The position numbers and the translations under genes were made by a program. From AP-15 sp963702685 (GTDB lineage: Bacteria; Pseudomonadota; Alphaproteobacteria; ATCC43930; CGMCC-115725): a stretch of 64,000 bases of DNA. Location of the stretch: contig CAVPDQ010000001.1 in NCBI GenBank assembly GCA_963702685.1, forward strand, positions 1 through 64,000, read 5' to 3'. Positions within the stretch are counted from its first letter, which is position 1; every line of letters begins with the position of its first letter. The notes beneath the pieces were generated by a model that had not been told where the DNA came from, did no database searches, and saw only the letters and a program-made list of their open reading frames with translations. Shown here in pieces: positions 50,262-57,663 of this stretch.

Positions 50262-50796
50262 GGATACGTTGCGCGAGGTCGAGCAGTTTCTTTACCGCGA
50301 GGCGCGGCTCTTGGACGAGCGGCGGTTTCACGAATGGCTCGACCTTTTCACCGATGATTTGCACTATTGGATGGCGACGCGCGGCAACCGCTACCCGCGA
50401 TCGAGCAAGGCGATCGCGATCCTCGATCCCGCCCGGCTGCCAAACGACGACAGCGCCGACGAGGAGGCGCGCGCCATCCTCGACGAGGACAAGACTTCTC
50501 TGAAAGGCCGTGTCGCGCGGCTCGAAACCGGGATGGCCTGGGCCGAAGACCCGCCGTCGCGCACCCGCCATTTCATCGCCAATATCGAGCTGATGCCGGC
50601 GCGCTCGCCGGATGAAATCGAGGTCTGCTGCAACGTCATCGTTTATAAGAGCCGGTCGGAAACCGAGCAGGATTTTTATGTCGGCGCCCGCCGCGACCTG
50701 TTGCGCCGCGTCGATGGCGCTTGGCAGATCGCCCGCCGCAAGCTCACCCTCGACCAGAATGTGCTGCTCGCCAAAAACATCAGCATCTTCTTTTGA
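50254..50796 (+). CDS. Aromatic ring-hydroxylating dioxygenase, beta subunit
   Basis: The 180-residue SnoaL-like small subunit contains FLYREARLLDERRFHEWLDL, the characteristic YWMATRGNR-type segment and a C-terminal DLLRRVDGAWQIARRKLTLD ending NISIFF. It packs with the alpha subunit into an alpha3beta3 hexamer and has no cofactor. The start overlaps the alpha gene (ATG within its last codons), ensuring equal translation. The closest functional classes are benzoate, biphenyl or related dioxygenases; sequence alone does not decide which. Confidence 0.94.
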   Translation: MTEDTLREVEQFLYREARLLDERRFHEWLDLFTDDLHYWMATRGNRYPRSSKAIAILDPARLPNDDSADEEARAILDEDKTSLKGRVARLETGMAWAEDPPSRTRHFIANIELMPARSPDEIEVCCNVIVYKSRSETEQDFYVGARRDLLRRVDGAWQIARRKLTLDQNVLLAKNISIFF

Positions 50797-51151
50797 TTCC
50801 AGCGGCCCTTCAGCTAGCTGTGAGCATGATCAGGTGGGATGGGATCGCTTTCGTTCTCTTTGCTGGCCCTGCGAAGAGCGGGAACTCAGCAGCCAACGTT
50901 CAGTCGTTTGCCGCCGGATCTCCGCCTTCGAATACTTCGCGAAAATAGTGTCGTTCCGGGGTGCCCCGAAGGGGCAGGCCCGGAACCTATGAACACCGCC
51001 GTCCGCCAGCATATCGGATGCCGGTGTGCTTGGGTTCCGGGCTCGCGGGTAAACTACCCGCGCCCCGGAATGACACAGCTTCACGTTTCTTCACATAGAC
51101 TTGCGGAGGGGCGACGAAAGACAAGGTGATCACGCCTGAACAAATCTTGCT
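50797..51151. other. 355-bp gap holding palindromic repeat copy 2
   Basis: No gene is supported. The repeat at 50948-51076 fills the middle. The gap lies between the convergent dioxygenase and methyltransferase genes, so transcription from both sides ends here. Confidence 0.6.
50948..51076. repeat. Long palindromic intergenic repeat, copy 2
   Basis: Outer arms GTGTCGTTCCGGGG and CCCCGGAATGACAC; inner hairpins GTGCCCCGAAGGGGCA and CGCGGGTAAACTACCCGCG; core GGCCCGGAACCTATGAACACC pairing with GGTGTG-CTTGGGTTCCGGGCTC. The core matches copy 1 (23266-23388) while the side hairpins differ, showing that structure is kept while sequence changes. Confidence 0.9.
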
Positions 51152-51904
51152 CTACCGGCGGCGCAGGAGAACGATGTGGCGGCCTTCCGGGCGGATTGCT
51201 GCGTCGAAGCTGAAATCGTTGCACCAGCCGAGGAATTCGAAGCGCCGGCTCAATTCGACAAGGCACAGGAATTCCTGAGGGAAGAAGACTTTCGCGGGCA
51301 CGCGACCGTCGATGACCTGCCCTGCGCCGTGGTCGCAAACGGTAAAGGTCAGGTGCTCGTCATAGGTCTGCGCGATCGGGTCGGAAATTTCGGCGCGATA
51401 GCGGGCATGGACGCGGACCCCGTCTCTGCGCATCGTCCAGCTGCGCCGATAATCGTGAAAAATGCGAAACCAGACAAAGCTGTCCAACAAATAAAGGCCG
51501 CCGGGGACCAAGAGATCGGCGAGCCGGTCGAGGTGGTCGAGAAATTCAGCGTTCGAGCGGACATAAAGCGAGCCGAGCAGCACATAAGCGAGATCGAACG
51601 GACCGAGCCCGCGGTCGAGCCGGCGCATATCGCCGAGGACGAAGCGGGCGCCGATCCCCGCCGAGGCGGCCTTTGCGCGGGCATAGTCGAGCATCTCCGG
51701 GCTCAGATCGAGCCCGCAATAATCGTAGCCGCGCCGGTGCCACTCCGTCAGATAGGGGGCGGCACCGCAGCCCAGCTCAAACACCCGGCGCTTTGTCGCC
51801 GACGAAAATCGGGCGACCGCCGCTTCGAAGAAATCGACCTCGCGCGCCGGATCGCGCGAGGCGAAGGCGATTTCGTAGTACCGCGGGTGCCGGTAGGCCT
51901 CCAT
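51152..51904 (-). CDS. SAM-dependent methyltransferase
   Basis: This 250-residue class I methyltransferase has motif I VFELGCGAAPYLTEW (residues about 41-55), CGLDLSPEMLDYARAKA, motif II DMRRLDRGLGPFDLAYVLLG and a post-motif VPGGLYLLDSF. Its N-terminus MEAYRHPRYYEIAFASRDPA is seen in small-molecule methyltransferases of actinobacterial and rhizobial origin. It follows the luciferase-like gene by 23 bp on the same strand and ends near the convergent dioxygenase pair. Acceptor unknown. Confidence 0.92.
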   Translation of the reverse strand: MEAYRHPRYYEIAFASRDPAREVDFFEAAVARFSSATKRRVFELGCGAAPYLTEWHRRGYDYCGLDLSPEMLDYARAKAASAGIGARFVLGDMRRLDRGLGPFDLAYVLLGSLYVRSNAEFLDHLDRLADLLVPGGLYLLDSFVWFRIFHDYRRSWTMRRDGVRVHARYRAEISDPIAQTYDEHLTFTVCDHGAGQVIDGRVPAKVFFPQEFLCLVELSRRFEFLGWCNDFSFDAAIRPEGRHIVLLRRR

Positions 51905-51927
51905 TCACGCAGCGCGGCGACCGGGTG

Positions 51928-53118
51928 CTATTGGGCGGGCACCAGCTCGGGTGTCTTGGCATGCGCGAAGGCCGGCATCACTTCCTTGCCAAAGCGTTCG
52001 AGCTGCTCGAGGGCGACCGCCTTGGGCACACCGACCGAGAGGCTGACCGATACCCGGTCGAGGCCGGGATAGCGTTCTTCCAGCGCCTTCAGATGGTCGA
52101 TGATCTGCTGCGGCGAGCCGCACAGCACCCCGCCATTGGCGATCGCATCCTCGATCCGCGGCAATTTGGCGGTGGGAGCCCGCTGGGGATCGCGCATGAT
52201 CTCGATCTGCTCGTCGCTCAACGCGCGCACCAGCCGCAGCTCGCCAAACATTTTCATGTTTTCTTCGTAGTATTTGGCAGCCTCGCGAATTCCCTGCTCG
52301 CGGTTGTCCGCCATGTAGAAGTGGAAGCCGAAGCACAACCGCTCGCCCAGCTGCAAATGCCGGCCGATGCGGGCATGCGCCTCCTGCCAGTCGAGGACGA
52401 CTTTGTGCATTGCCCCGCCCTCGGCCGAGCCGCCGCCGATCAGCCCCTGGATGCCGTGCTTGGCCATAAAGTCCATGGCCCGCGCGCTGCCGCCCTGGAT
52501 CGGCTGCCAGCATTCGACCGGCAGGCGTAGTGGCCGCGGTACCACGGTCAGCTCTTTGAGGGTATAGCCGCGATAGGGGACCTGCGGCGGCAGCGTGTAG
52601 TGCTTGCCCTGATGCGAGAAGGATTCGTTGTTGAACGCCTTGAAGACGATATCGACCTGCTCTTCGAACAATTCTCGGTTTCCCGCCTGGTCGAGCAATG
52701 GCGAGCCAAAGGTTTCGACCTCGCGGGTATGGTAGCCGCGGCCGACGCCAAAGGTGACGCGCCCACCGGTCAGGATGTCGGCGGTGGCATAATCCTCGGC
52801 GAGCCGCAGCGGATGCCACATCGGGGCGATATTGAAGCCGCAGCCGATATTGATATGCTTGGTCACGTGGGCGAGATGCACCGCCATCATCAGCACGTTG
52901 GGGATGCACTCGTAGCCCTCGTGCTGGAAATGGTGCTCGGCCATCCAAAAGGTATGATAGCCCAAGCGGTCCATCAGCTGAGCCATCGCCTGCGCCTTGT
53001 CAAAGACACTCGCGAGATGCTCGTTGGAAAAGCGACGGTCGTTCACCGGCGTGCCGCCATAGCCGACATCGCCGATATCGACATGTCCGGCGAACAGGCT
53101 GTCGAATTTGGTAATCAT
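51928..53118 (-). CDS. LLM-class flavin-dependent monooxygenase (luciferase-like)
   Basis: This 396-residue TIM-barrel monooxygenase has YHTFWMAEHHFQHEGYECIP (the WxAEHHF bacterial luciferase signature), GFNIAPMWHPLRLAEDYATA, LTGGRVTFGVGRGYHTREV (flavin-phosphate loop), and CGSPQQIIDHLKALEERYPG near the C-terminus. Such enzymes oxidise long-chain aldehydes, nitrilotriacetate-like acids or sulfonates with a separate flavin reductase, which is not nearby. The ATG at 53118 has GGAGG upstream. It heads the pair with the methyltransferase. Confidence 0.93.
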   Translation of the reverse strand: MITKFDSLFAGHVDIGDVGYGGTPVNDRRFSNEHLASVFDKAQAMAQLMDRLGYHTFWMAEHHFQHEGYECIPNVLMMAVHLAHVTKHINIGCGFNIAPMWHPLRLAEDYATADILTGGRVTFGVGRGYHTREVETFGSPLLDQAGNRELFEEQVDIVFKAFNNESFSHQGKHYTLPPQVPYRGYTLKELTVVPRPLRLPVECWQPIQGGSARAMDFMAKHGIQGLIGGGSAEGGAMHKVVLDWQEAHARIGRHLQLGERLCFGFHFYMADNREQGIREAAKYYEENMKMFGELRLVRALSDEQIEIMRDPQRAPTAKLPRIEDAIANGGVLCGSPQQIIDHLKALEERYPGLDRVSVSLSVGVPKAVALEQLERFGKEVMPAFAHAKTPELVPAQ

Positions 53119-53240
53119 GGGATGACCTCCGCGGCGGGATCGCCGATCGATTGCCGGCGCATTCTAGGACGCGGTTTCGCGCTGGCAACGGGGATGGCCG
53201 CGGGGGCGTACCCTGGCGGCGCAGCGAGGGGAGGGTGGCG

Positions 53241-53600
53241 ATGCCCAGGATCGAATGGCTGGCGGTGGGATGGCCGGCGGTGGGATGGCCGGCGGTGGGA
53301 TGGCTGGCGGTCGTGAGCTGCGGGCTGCTCGGCACGAGCATGGCGGACGCGCAGCAAAGCGGCAGCCGCCTCGCCGTCGACCAGCCGGGGGTCGGCCGGG
53401 TCGAAGCGCATGTCCAAAGCTATAGCGGGGCGCTGGGCATCGTCTCGCGACTGGCCCGTCCGCGCGGCGCCGGGGTCGAATGCAACGCGGTATGCTATTA
53501 CCCGTCGTCGAGCACCAAGGCGGTGGCGTGGAAATGCGCGCCGAAAAAACCGTGCGTGCTCGACTGCCTCGTCAGCCCGCCGGTCGGCGGGTGCGACTGA
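53241..53600 (+). CDS. Small cysteine-rich exported protein with a repeat-built signal peptide
   Basis: This 119-residue protein is probably exported: residues 1-36 are hydrophobic and end in a SMADA-Q cleavage-like site. The hydrophobic part is built of units WLAVG-WPAVG-WPAVG-WLAVV, encoded by a 15-bp tandem repeat. The mature part has seven cysteines in its second half (CNAVCYY, KCAPKKPCVLDC, GGCD), suggesting disulfides. The ATG at 53241 has GAGGG upstream. I do not recognise the family and function is unknown. Tryptophan in every unit is unusual for a signal peptide. Confidence 0.72.
   Translation: MPRIEWLAVGWPAVGWPAVGWLAVVSCGLLGTSMADAQQSGSRLAVDQPGVGRVEAHVQSYSGALGIVSRLARPRGAGVECNAVCYYPSSSTKAVAWKCAPKKPCVLDCLVSPPVGGCD
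53255..53311 (+). repeat. 15-bp tandem repeat within a signal peptide
   Basis: ATGGCCGGCGGTGGG recurs at 53255, 53270, 53285 and 53300 (first and last with CTG for CCG), keeping the frame. Copy-number change would lengthen or shorten the hydrophobic core by five residues per unit. Confidence 0.9.
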
Positions 53601-53640
53601 GGCAGGGGCGACTGAGGCCGGGGCGCGGGCGGCGCGGCTC

Positions 53641-54123
53641 TTATGGCACGTGGGTCAAGGAGATGGCGCCGATGCCGGCAGCGACGTTCAAGCCGGTGTT
53701 GCCTTCGATGCTGACCGGCTGGAGCGCGATCGAGTTGCCGGAGCCGCCGATCAGCACATTGGCGCCGACCCCGACCCCGGCCGTGGCGCTGGCCGTGGCG
53801 CCGACATAATTGCCGGCGAGCGCGCCCGGCGCCAGGTTGATGGTGGGCGCCACCACCGCCCAGACGATGACGGCGCTCTGCACAAAGCCGATATCGACGC
53901 CGAATTTGGAGATCGAGCCGGTATAGTGCTCGACCCGCCTGGGTCCCGCGGAAAAGGTGCAGTTGAGCGCCCGCGTGGAGCCGAAGATAAAGCCAAAGCC
54001 GCTGGCGACGTTGCAGGTCAGGACGCCGGCGTTGACCCCGGCCGCTTGCGCCGGCGCGGCGAGCCCGGCAACGCCGGCAACGATGCCGAGAACGCCGGCG
54101 GTCACTGCGAGTTTTCTGAGCAT
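53641..54123 (-). CDS. DUF992 family secreted protein
   Basis: The 160-residue protein has a signal peptide (LAVTAGVLGIVAGVAGLAAPAQA) followed by a DUF992 domain: GVLTCNVASGFGFIFGSTRA, CTFSAGPRRVEHYTGSISKF, LAPGALAGNYVGATASATAG and NSIALQPVSIEGNTGLNVAA. Two cysteines probably form the conserved disulfide. DUF992 proteins are nearly confined to alphaproteobacteria, periplasmic and of unknown role. The start ATG at 54123 is clear. It is monocistronic and convergent with the small cysteine-rich protein gene. Confidence 0.93.
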   Translation of the reverse strand: MLRKLAVTAGVLGIVAGVAGLAAPAQAAGVNAGVLTCNVASGFGFIFGSTRALNCTFSAGPRRVEHYTGSISKFGVDIGFVQSAVIVWAVVAPTINLAPGALAGNYVGATASATAGVGVGANVLIGGSGNSIALQPVSIEGNTGLNVAAGIGAISLTHVP

Positions 54124-54408
54124 TCGATCAACCTCCTGCTTGCGCGGTTGCGCCCGAGCGCGGGCACGGGGCGGGCCTCGAGACCGATGTATAGCGTGGT
54201 TCCGCGGGGCGATACCATGGTTTCGTTCTGATGTCGCTTATCTGCCCCATGAGCGCTCCACCTGGAGTTTCGCCGAGCGGACCGCGATCCGGCTCGGCAT
54301 GGACGCATAAGTAAATTTATCCGCTCGCTTCGGACGCAATTTTTTGGAACAATCGCATTTCCCGCGGTCTCGGGATGGGCCGCGCATCGAACTCGACAGG
54401 AAACCGAC
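54124..54408. promoter_or_regulatory. 285-bp divergent region, DUF992 / cold-shock gene
   Basis: The part near 54310-54400 is comparatively AT-rich (CAATTTTTTGG) and would form a leader of about 100 nt before the TTG start at 54409. Long structured leaders are usual for cold-shock genes. No specific element is provable. Confidence 0.4.
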
Positions 54409-55035
54409 TTGATTAGAGACAGGAATTTCCGCCAGCCGCGCCGCCGCGATTTCGACGACGACGGCTATGATCCGCACCTGCGCGATTTCGGCGGCGCGCC
54501 GCCCCGTTTTCCAACGCCGCGCTTCGAGGCGCCCTCGGGCCCCCCGATCCGGGCGGTGGTCAAATGGTTCAAGCCCGAACGGGGGTTTGGTTTTGTCGAG
54601 CTGTCGGACGGCTCGGGCGACGCCTTCCTCCATGCGAGCGTGCTCGAACGCAGCGGCATCGCCGCGGTGAACCCCGGCGAAACGCTGGAGCTGCGCGTCT
54701 CGCCGGGACAGAAGGGGCCGCAGGTGACCGAGGTCATCAGCGTCGACACCAGCACGGCGACCCCGATGGCGCGGCGTTCGCCCTACCCGACGGCAGAGCG
54801 GCCGACCTACGAGACGGCGGGGCCGTCGGTCGAGGAAACCGGCACGGTGAAGTGGTTCAACGCCCAAAAGGGCTTTGGCTTTATCGTGCGCGAAGGCGGC
54901 GGCAAGGACGCTTTTGTCCACGCCTCGGTTCTCGAACGCTCGGGCATCGGCACGTTGATCGAAGGCCAGCGGGTGCTGATCGACATCGCCGAGGGCCGCA
55001 AGGGTCCGGAAGCGGTCAGGGTCCGCCTCGCCTAG
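54409..55035 (+). CDS. Double cold-shock-domain protein
   Basis: This 208-residue RNA/DNA-binding protein has two CSDs. The first is at about 45-110 (VVKWFKPERGFGFVELSDGS, DAFLHASVL) and the second at about 143-208 (GTVKWFNAQKGFGFIVREGG, DAFVHASVL). RNP1 (KGFGFI) and RNP2 (VHA) are intact in the second and nearly so in the first (RGFGFV, LHA). An arginine/aspartate-rich N-terminal extension precedes them. Such two-domain proteins are typical of alphaproteobacteria and act as RNA chaperones at low temperature or in stationary phase. The TTG at 54409 is used, with ACAGGAAA at good distance. Confidence 0.92.
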   Translation: MIRDRNFRQPRRRDFDDDGYDPHLRDFGGAPPRFPTPRFEAPSGPPIRAVVKWFKPERGFGFVELSDGSGDAFLHASVLERSGIAAVNPGETLELRVSPGQKGPQVTEVISVDTSTATPMARRSPYPTAERPTYETAGPSVEETGTVKWFNAQKGFGFIVREGGGKDAFVHASVLERSGIGTLIEGQRVLIDIAEGRKGPEAVRVRLA

Positions 55036-55052
55036 CTGCGGACCCGCGCCGT

Positions 55053-56561
55053 TCACTGCGAGGGAGGAGAGGCGCCGGGCGGCGCGTAGACCGCCGCGGC
55101 GTCGCGGGCGAGCGCGGCCCGCGATTGCGGGCGCATGTACATCATATGGCCGCCGTCATAGACGCGCAGGCTGACCCCGGCTCGCGTCGCCGCCGGCAGC
55201 GGCAGCTGGTCGATCAGCCAGCGCGAGGCGAGATAAGGGGTGACGAGGTCGAAGCGACCGTTGGCGATCAGCACCTTGGTGCCCGGATGGTCGAGCAGCG
55301 CCGTTTCGAGCGACGCCATCGCCAGACCTTCTCCGCCGCCGTCGCGCGCGCCCTGCCAATTCCATTCATGCGACACGTCGGGAGCCAGCACCCGGTAGGG
55401 CAGGTCGGTATGGTAGCCCAGCTCGTCCGCGGCGTAGGCGTTGAACGCCGCGCCAAAGGCGGCAGCGGTCGGCTGCAAGAGCGGGTCGCTGCTGCGGCGG
55501 TCGCCGTCGCCGGGTGCGACCGGGCGGGTGATCGTGCCGTCGTAGAGGCTGACCACCTCGCCTTGGGCGCGGCGGATCTCGCGGGCAAAGACCTGGCGCG
55601 GGACGCGGCCGCGGTAACGGCGCACGATGTCGCCGGGCAGCCCGACGACAGCGGCGACCTTGGCCAGAAATGCGTCGTCCGCGGCCGGCCGGCCGGCGAG
55701 CGCGGCGAGGCCGACGAGGTAATCGGACAGCGCGAAACGCTCGATCGCCGGCAAATCGGCTGACCGGCCGTCGAGGGCGGCGGCGGTGGCGGCATAGGTC
55801 GGCAGGTAAAAAGCCGCGGCGAGCAGGTCGCGCTGACCCTCGCGCAGCATCGACAGGTCGAGCGCCGGCGAGATCAAAACGACACCGTTGACCGCGGCAG
55901 CGCCTTGATGCGGCAGGGTCCGAGCCAGTGCTGCCGCCCGGAACCCGCCATAGCTCTCGCCGACGAGATAGATCGGGGAGCCCCAACGCTGGTGCCGTGT
56001 CAGCCAGAGCCGGACGACAGCCGAGAGCGAGTCGAGGTCGGCGTGCACGTCGAAAAACGGCTTGTCCGGGTTGTCGCCCTTGCCGAGCCCGCGGCTGAAG
56101 CCGGTGCCGACCGGATCGACAAAGACGAGGTCGGTAAAAGCGAGCCAGGTCACGGGGTTGTCGATCAGGTGGACCGGCGGGCTCGGCGCCGCGCCGTTCT
56201 CGGGCGTCGCCATGATGCGCGGGCCGAGCGCGCCGAGATGCAAAAAGACCGAAGCCGCACCAGGGCCGCCGTTGAAGACGAAGCTGACCGGCCGCCGCAT
56301 CGCACCGGGTGCGGCGTCGGCAAGATAGGAGACGGTAAAGATCGAAGCCGTCGGCGCCCCCTTGGCGTCGATCACCGGCACGGTCTCGGCAATGGCGTCG
56401 TAGCCCAGACGCCGCTCGCCGAGCGTGATCGCATGGTGCGTCGCCACCCGCGCCGGCAACCCGCTCGCCGGCAGCCCGTTCGCCGGCGTTTCGTCGGCTT
56501 GCGCCGCGCCGGCGACGAAGACCAGCAGCAGCAGCCACAGCGTCGCAACCGCCCGCGCCAT
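55053..56561 (-). CDS. S10-family serine carboxypeptidase-like protein, exported
   Basis: The 502-residue protein has a signal peptide (ATLWLLLLVFVAGAAQA). The S10 peptidase motifs are present: oxyanion FVFNGGPGAASVF, nucleophile serine in YLVGESYGGFRA, aspartate in IANGRFDLVTPY and histidine in YDGGHMMYM. Bacterial members act in the periplasm on peptide C-termini, or as acyltransferases. The ATG at 56561 gives a normal signal. It is convergent with the cold-shock gene and divergent from the SDR gene at 56662. Confidence 0.93.
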   Translation of the reverse strand: MARAVATLWLLLLVFVAGAAQADETPANGLPASGLPARVATHHAITLGERRLGYDAIAETVPVIDAKGAPTASIFTVSYLADAAPGAMRRPVSFVFNGGPGAASVFLHLGALGPRIMATPENGAAPSPPVHLIDNPVTWLAFTDLVFVDPVGTGFSRGLGKGDNPDKPFFDVHADLDSLSAVVRLWLTRHQRWGSPIYLVGESYGGFRAAALARTLPHQGAAAVNGVVLISPALDLSMLREGQRDLLAAAFYLPTYAATAAALDGRSADLPAIERFALSDYLVGLAALAGRPAADDAFLAKVAAVVGLPGDIVRRYRGRVPRQVFAREIRRAQGEVVSLYDGTITRPVAPGDGDRRSSDPLLQPTAAAFGAAFNAYAADELGYHTDLPYRVLAPDVSHEWNWQGARDGGGEGLAMASLETALLDHPGTKVLIANGRFDLVTPYLASRWLIDQLPLPAATRAGVSLRVYDGGHMMYMRPQSRAALARDAAAVYAPPGASPPSQ

Positions 56562-56661
56562 TATCCACCTCGTTGCATCGCCCCGGTGGTTTCCAAGTTA
56601 CATTCGGGCGCGGACCATGAATACTGAAAGCCGCATGGCGGTCGTTGGACGGGAGGTTTCG

Positions 56662-57486
56662 ATGCCGAGCTCGCAACGGGTTGCGCTGATCACCGGCTGC
56701 GGCAAGCCGATCGGGATCGGCAGCTCGACCGCGCGCGCCTTGGCCGCTGCCGGGGTGACGGTGGTCGTCTGCGATGTCGTGGCGACCGGCGTCGCCAACG
56801 AGCACAATGTCCAGGGCGACACGGATCCGTCATGGGGCGGGGTCGAAAGCCTCGTCGAGGAGATCGCCCGGAGCGGGCGGGTCGCGTCCTCGGCCTTGGG
56901 CGACGTCAGTGTCGAAGCCGATGCCGCGCGCATGGTCGGTCAGGTTTTGAGCCGCTATGGCCGGCTCGACATCCTGGTCAACAATGCCGGGGCGCCGCAG
57001 GGTGCCGATCGCAACGAGATCGAGGACGTGCCGCTCGCCGCCTGGGAGCAGACGATGGGGGTCAACGCGCGCGGCTGCTTTCTGATGACGCGCGCCGCGG
57101 TGCCGGCGATGCGCGCCGCAGGGTGGGGCCGCGTCGTCAACGTGTCGTCGAAGGCGGCATTCCGGCCGGGCCGGCGCCGCGCCACCTATGCCGCCTCAAA
57201 AGCGGCGATCGTCGGCTTTACCCGGTCGCTGGCGCTCGATCTGGCGCCGATTGGAATTACCGTCAACGCCGTCTGTCCCGGCCCGATCCGGACCTCGCGC
57301 GCGATCAGCACCAACCGGCGCGAATATGGCGACGATCTCGAAACCGGCTTTGCCGAGCGGTCGAAGGCGATCCCGGTCGGGCGTTTCGGCAGTCCCGACG
57401 AGGTGGCTGCGGTCATCGCCTTTCTGGCCTCGGACCAGGCCGCCTTTGTGACCGGCCAGGCGATCGGCGTCGATGGCGGCTGGTAG
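56662..57486 (+). CDS. Short-chain dehydrogenase/reductase
   Basis: This 274-residue SDR has nucleotide-binding TGCGKPIGIGSSTARALA (insertion in the usual TGxxxGIG loop), NNAG at about 109-112, catalytic Ser in VVNVSSKAAF, YAASK and the C-terminal VTGQAIGVDGGW. The P-loop variant with CGKPIGIG is shared by a subgroup of carveol/sorbitol-type dehydrogenases annotated as 3-oxoacyl-ACP reductase-like. The ATG at 56662 is chosen over 56617 and 56635 because GGGAGG lies eight bases upstream. Substrate unknown. Confidence 0.92.
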   Translation: MPSSQRVALITGCGKPIGIGSSTARALAAAGVTVVVCDVVATGVANEHNVQGDTDPSWGGVESLVEEIARSGRVASSALGDVSVEADAARMVGQVLSRYGRLDILVNNAGAPQGADRNEIEDVPLAAWEQTMGVNARGCFLMTRAAVPAMRAAGWGRVVNVSSKAAFRPGRRRATYAASKAAIVGFTRSLALDLAPIGITVNAVCPGPIRTSRAISTNRREYGDDLETGFAERSKAIPVGRFGSPDEVAAVIAFLASDQAAFVTGQAIGVDGGW

Positions 57487-57604
57487 CGCCGGTCAGGCGC
57501 GGTCGGCGAGGCGTTGCGCTCCCAAATCGAGCGATTTCGGGCGGGCGGCGGCCAGCGCGTCGATCAGCAGGATATCGCCGGGTTTCTCGCGTAAAAGGCG
57601 AATG

Positions 57605-57627
57605 CACAAGAAGCTTTACCTCTTGTG
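57605..57627. promoter_or_regulatory. Perfect 7-bp inverted repeat before the FecR-like gene
   Basis: CACAAGA (57605-57611) and TCTTGTG (57621-57627) are separated by nine bases, 37 bp upstream of the ATG at 57664. The dyad could be an operator. No T-run follows, so a terminator is less likely. Confidence 0.45.
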
Positions 57628-57663
57628 AAACCGCTTTAGAGTCGGCGCGACAGATCCGATGCC

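Noticed and set aside
53255..53311. Possible CRISPR-like repeat
   Set aside because: The 15-bp units are directly adjacent with no spacers and keep the reading frame, so this is a coding tandem repeat.
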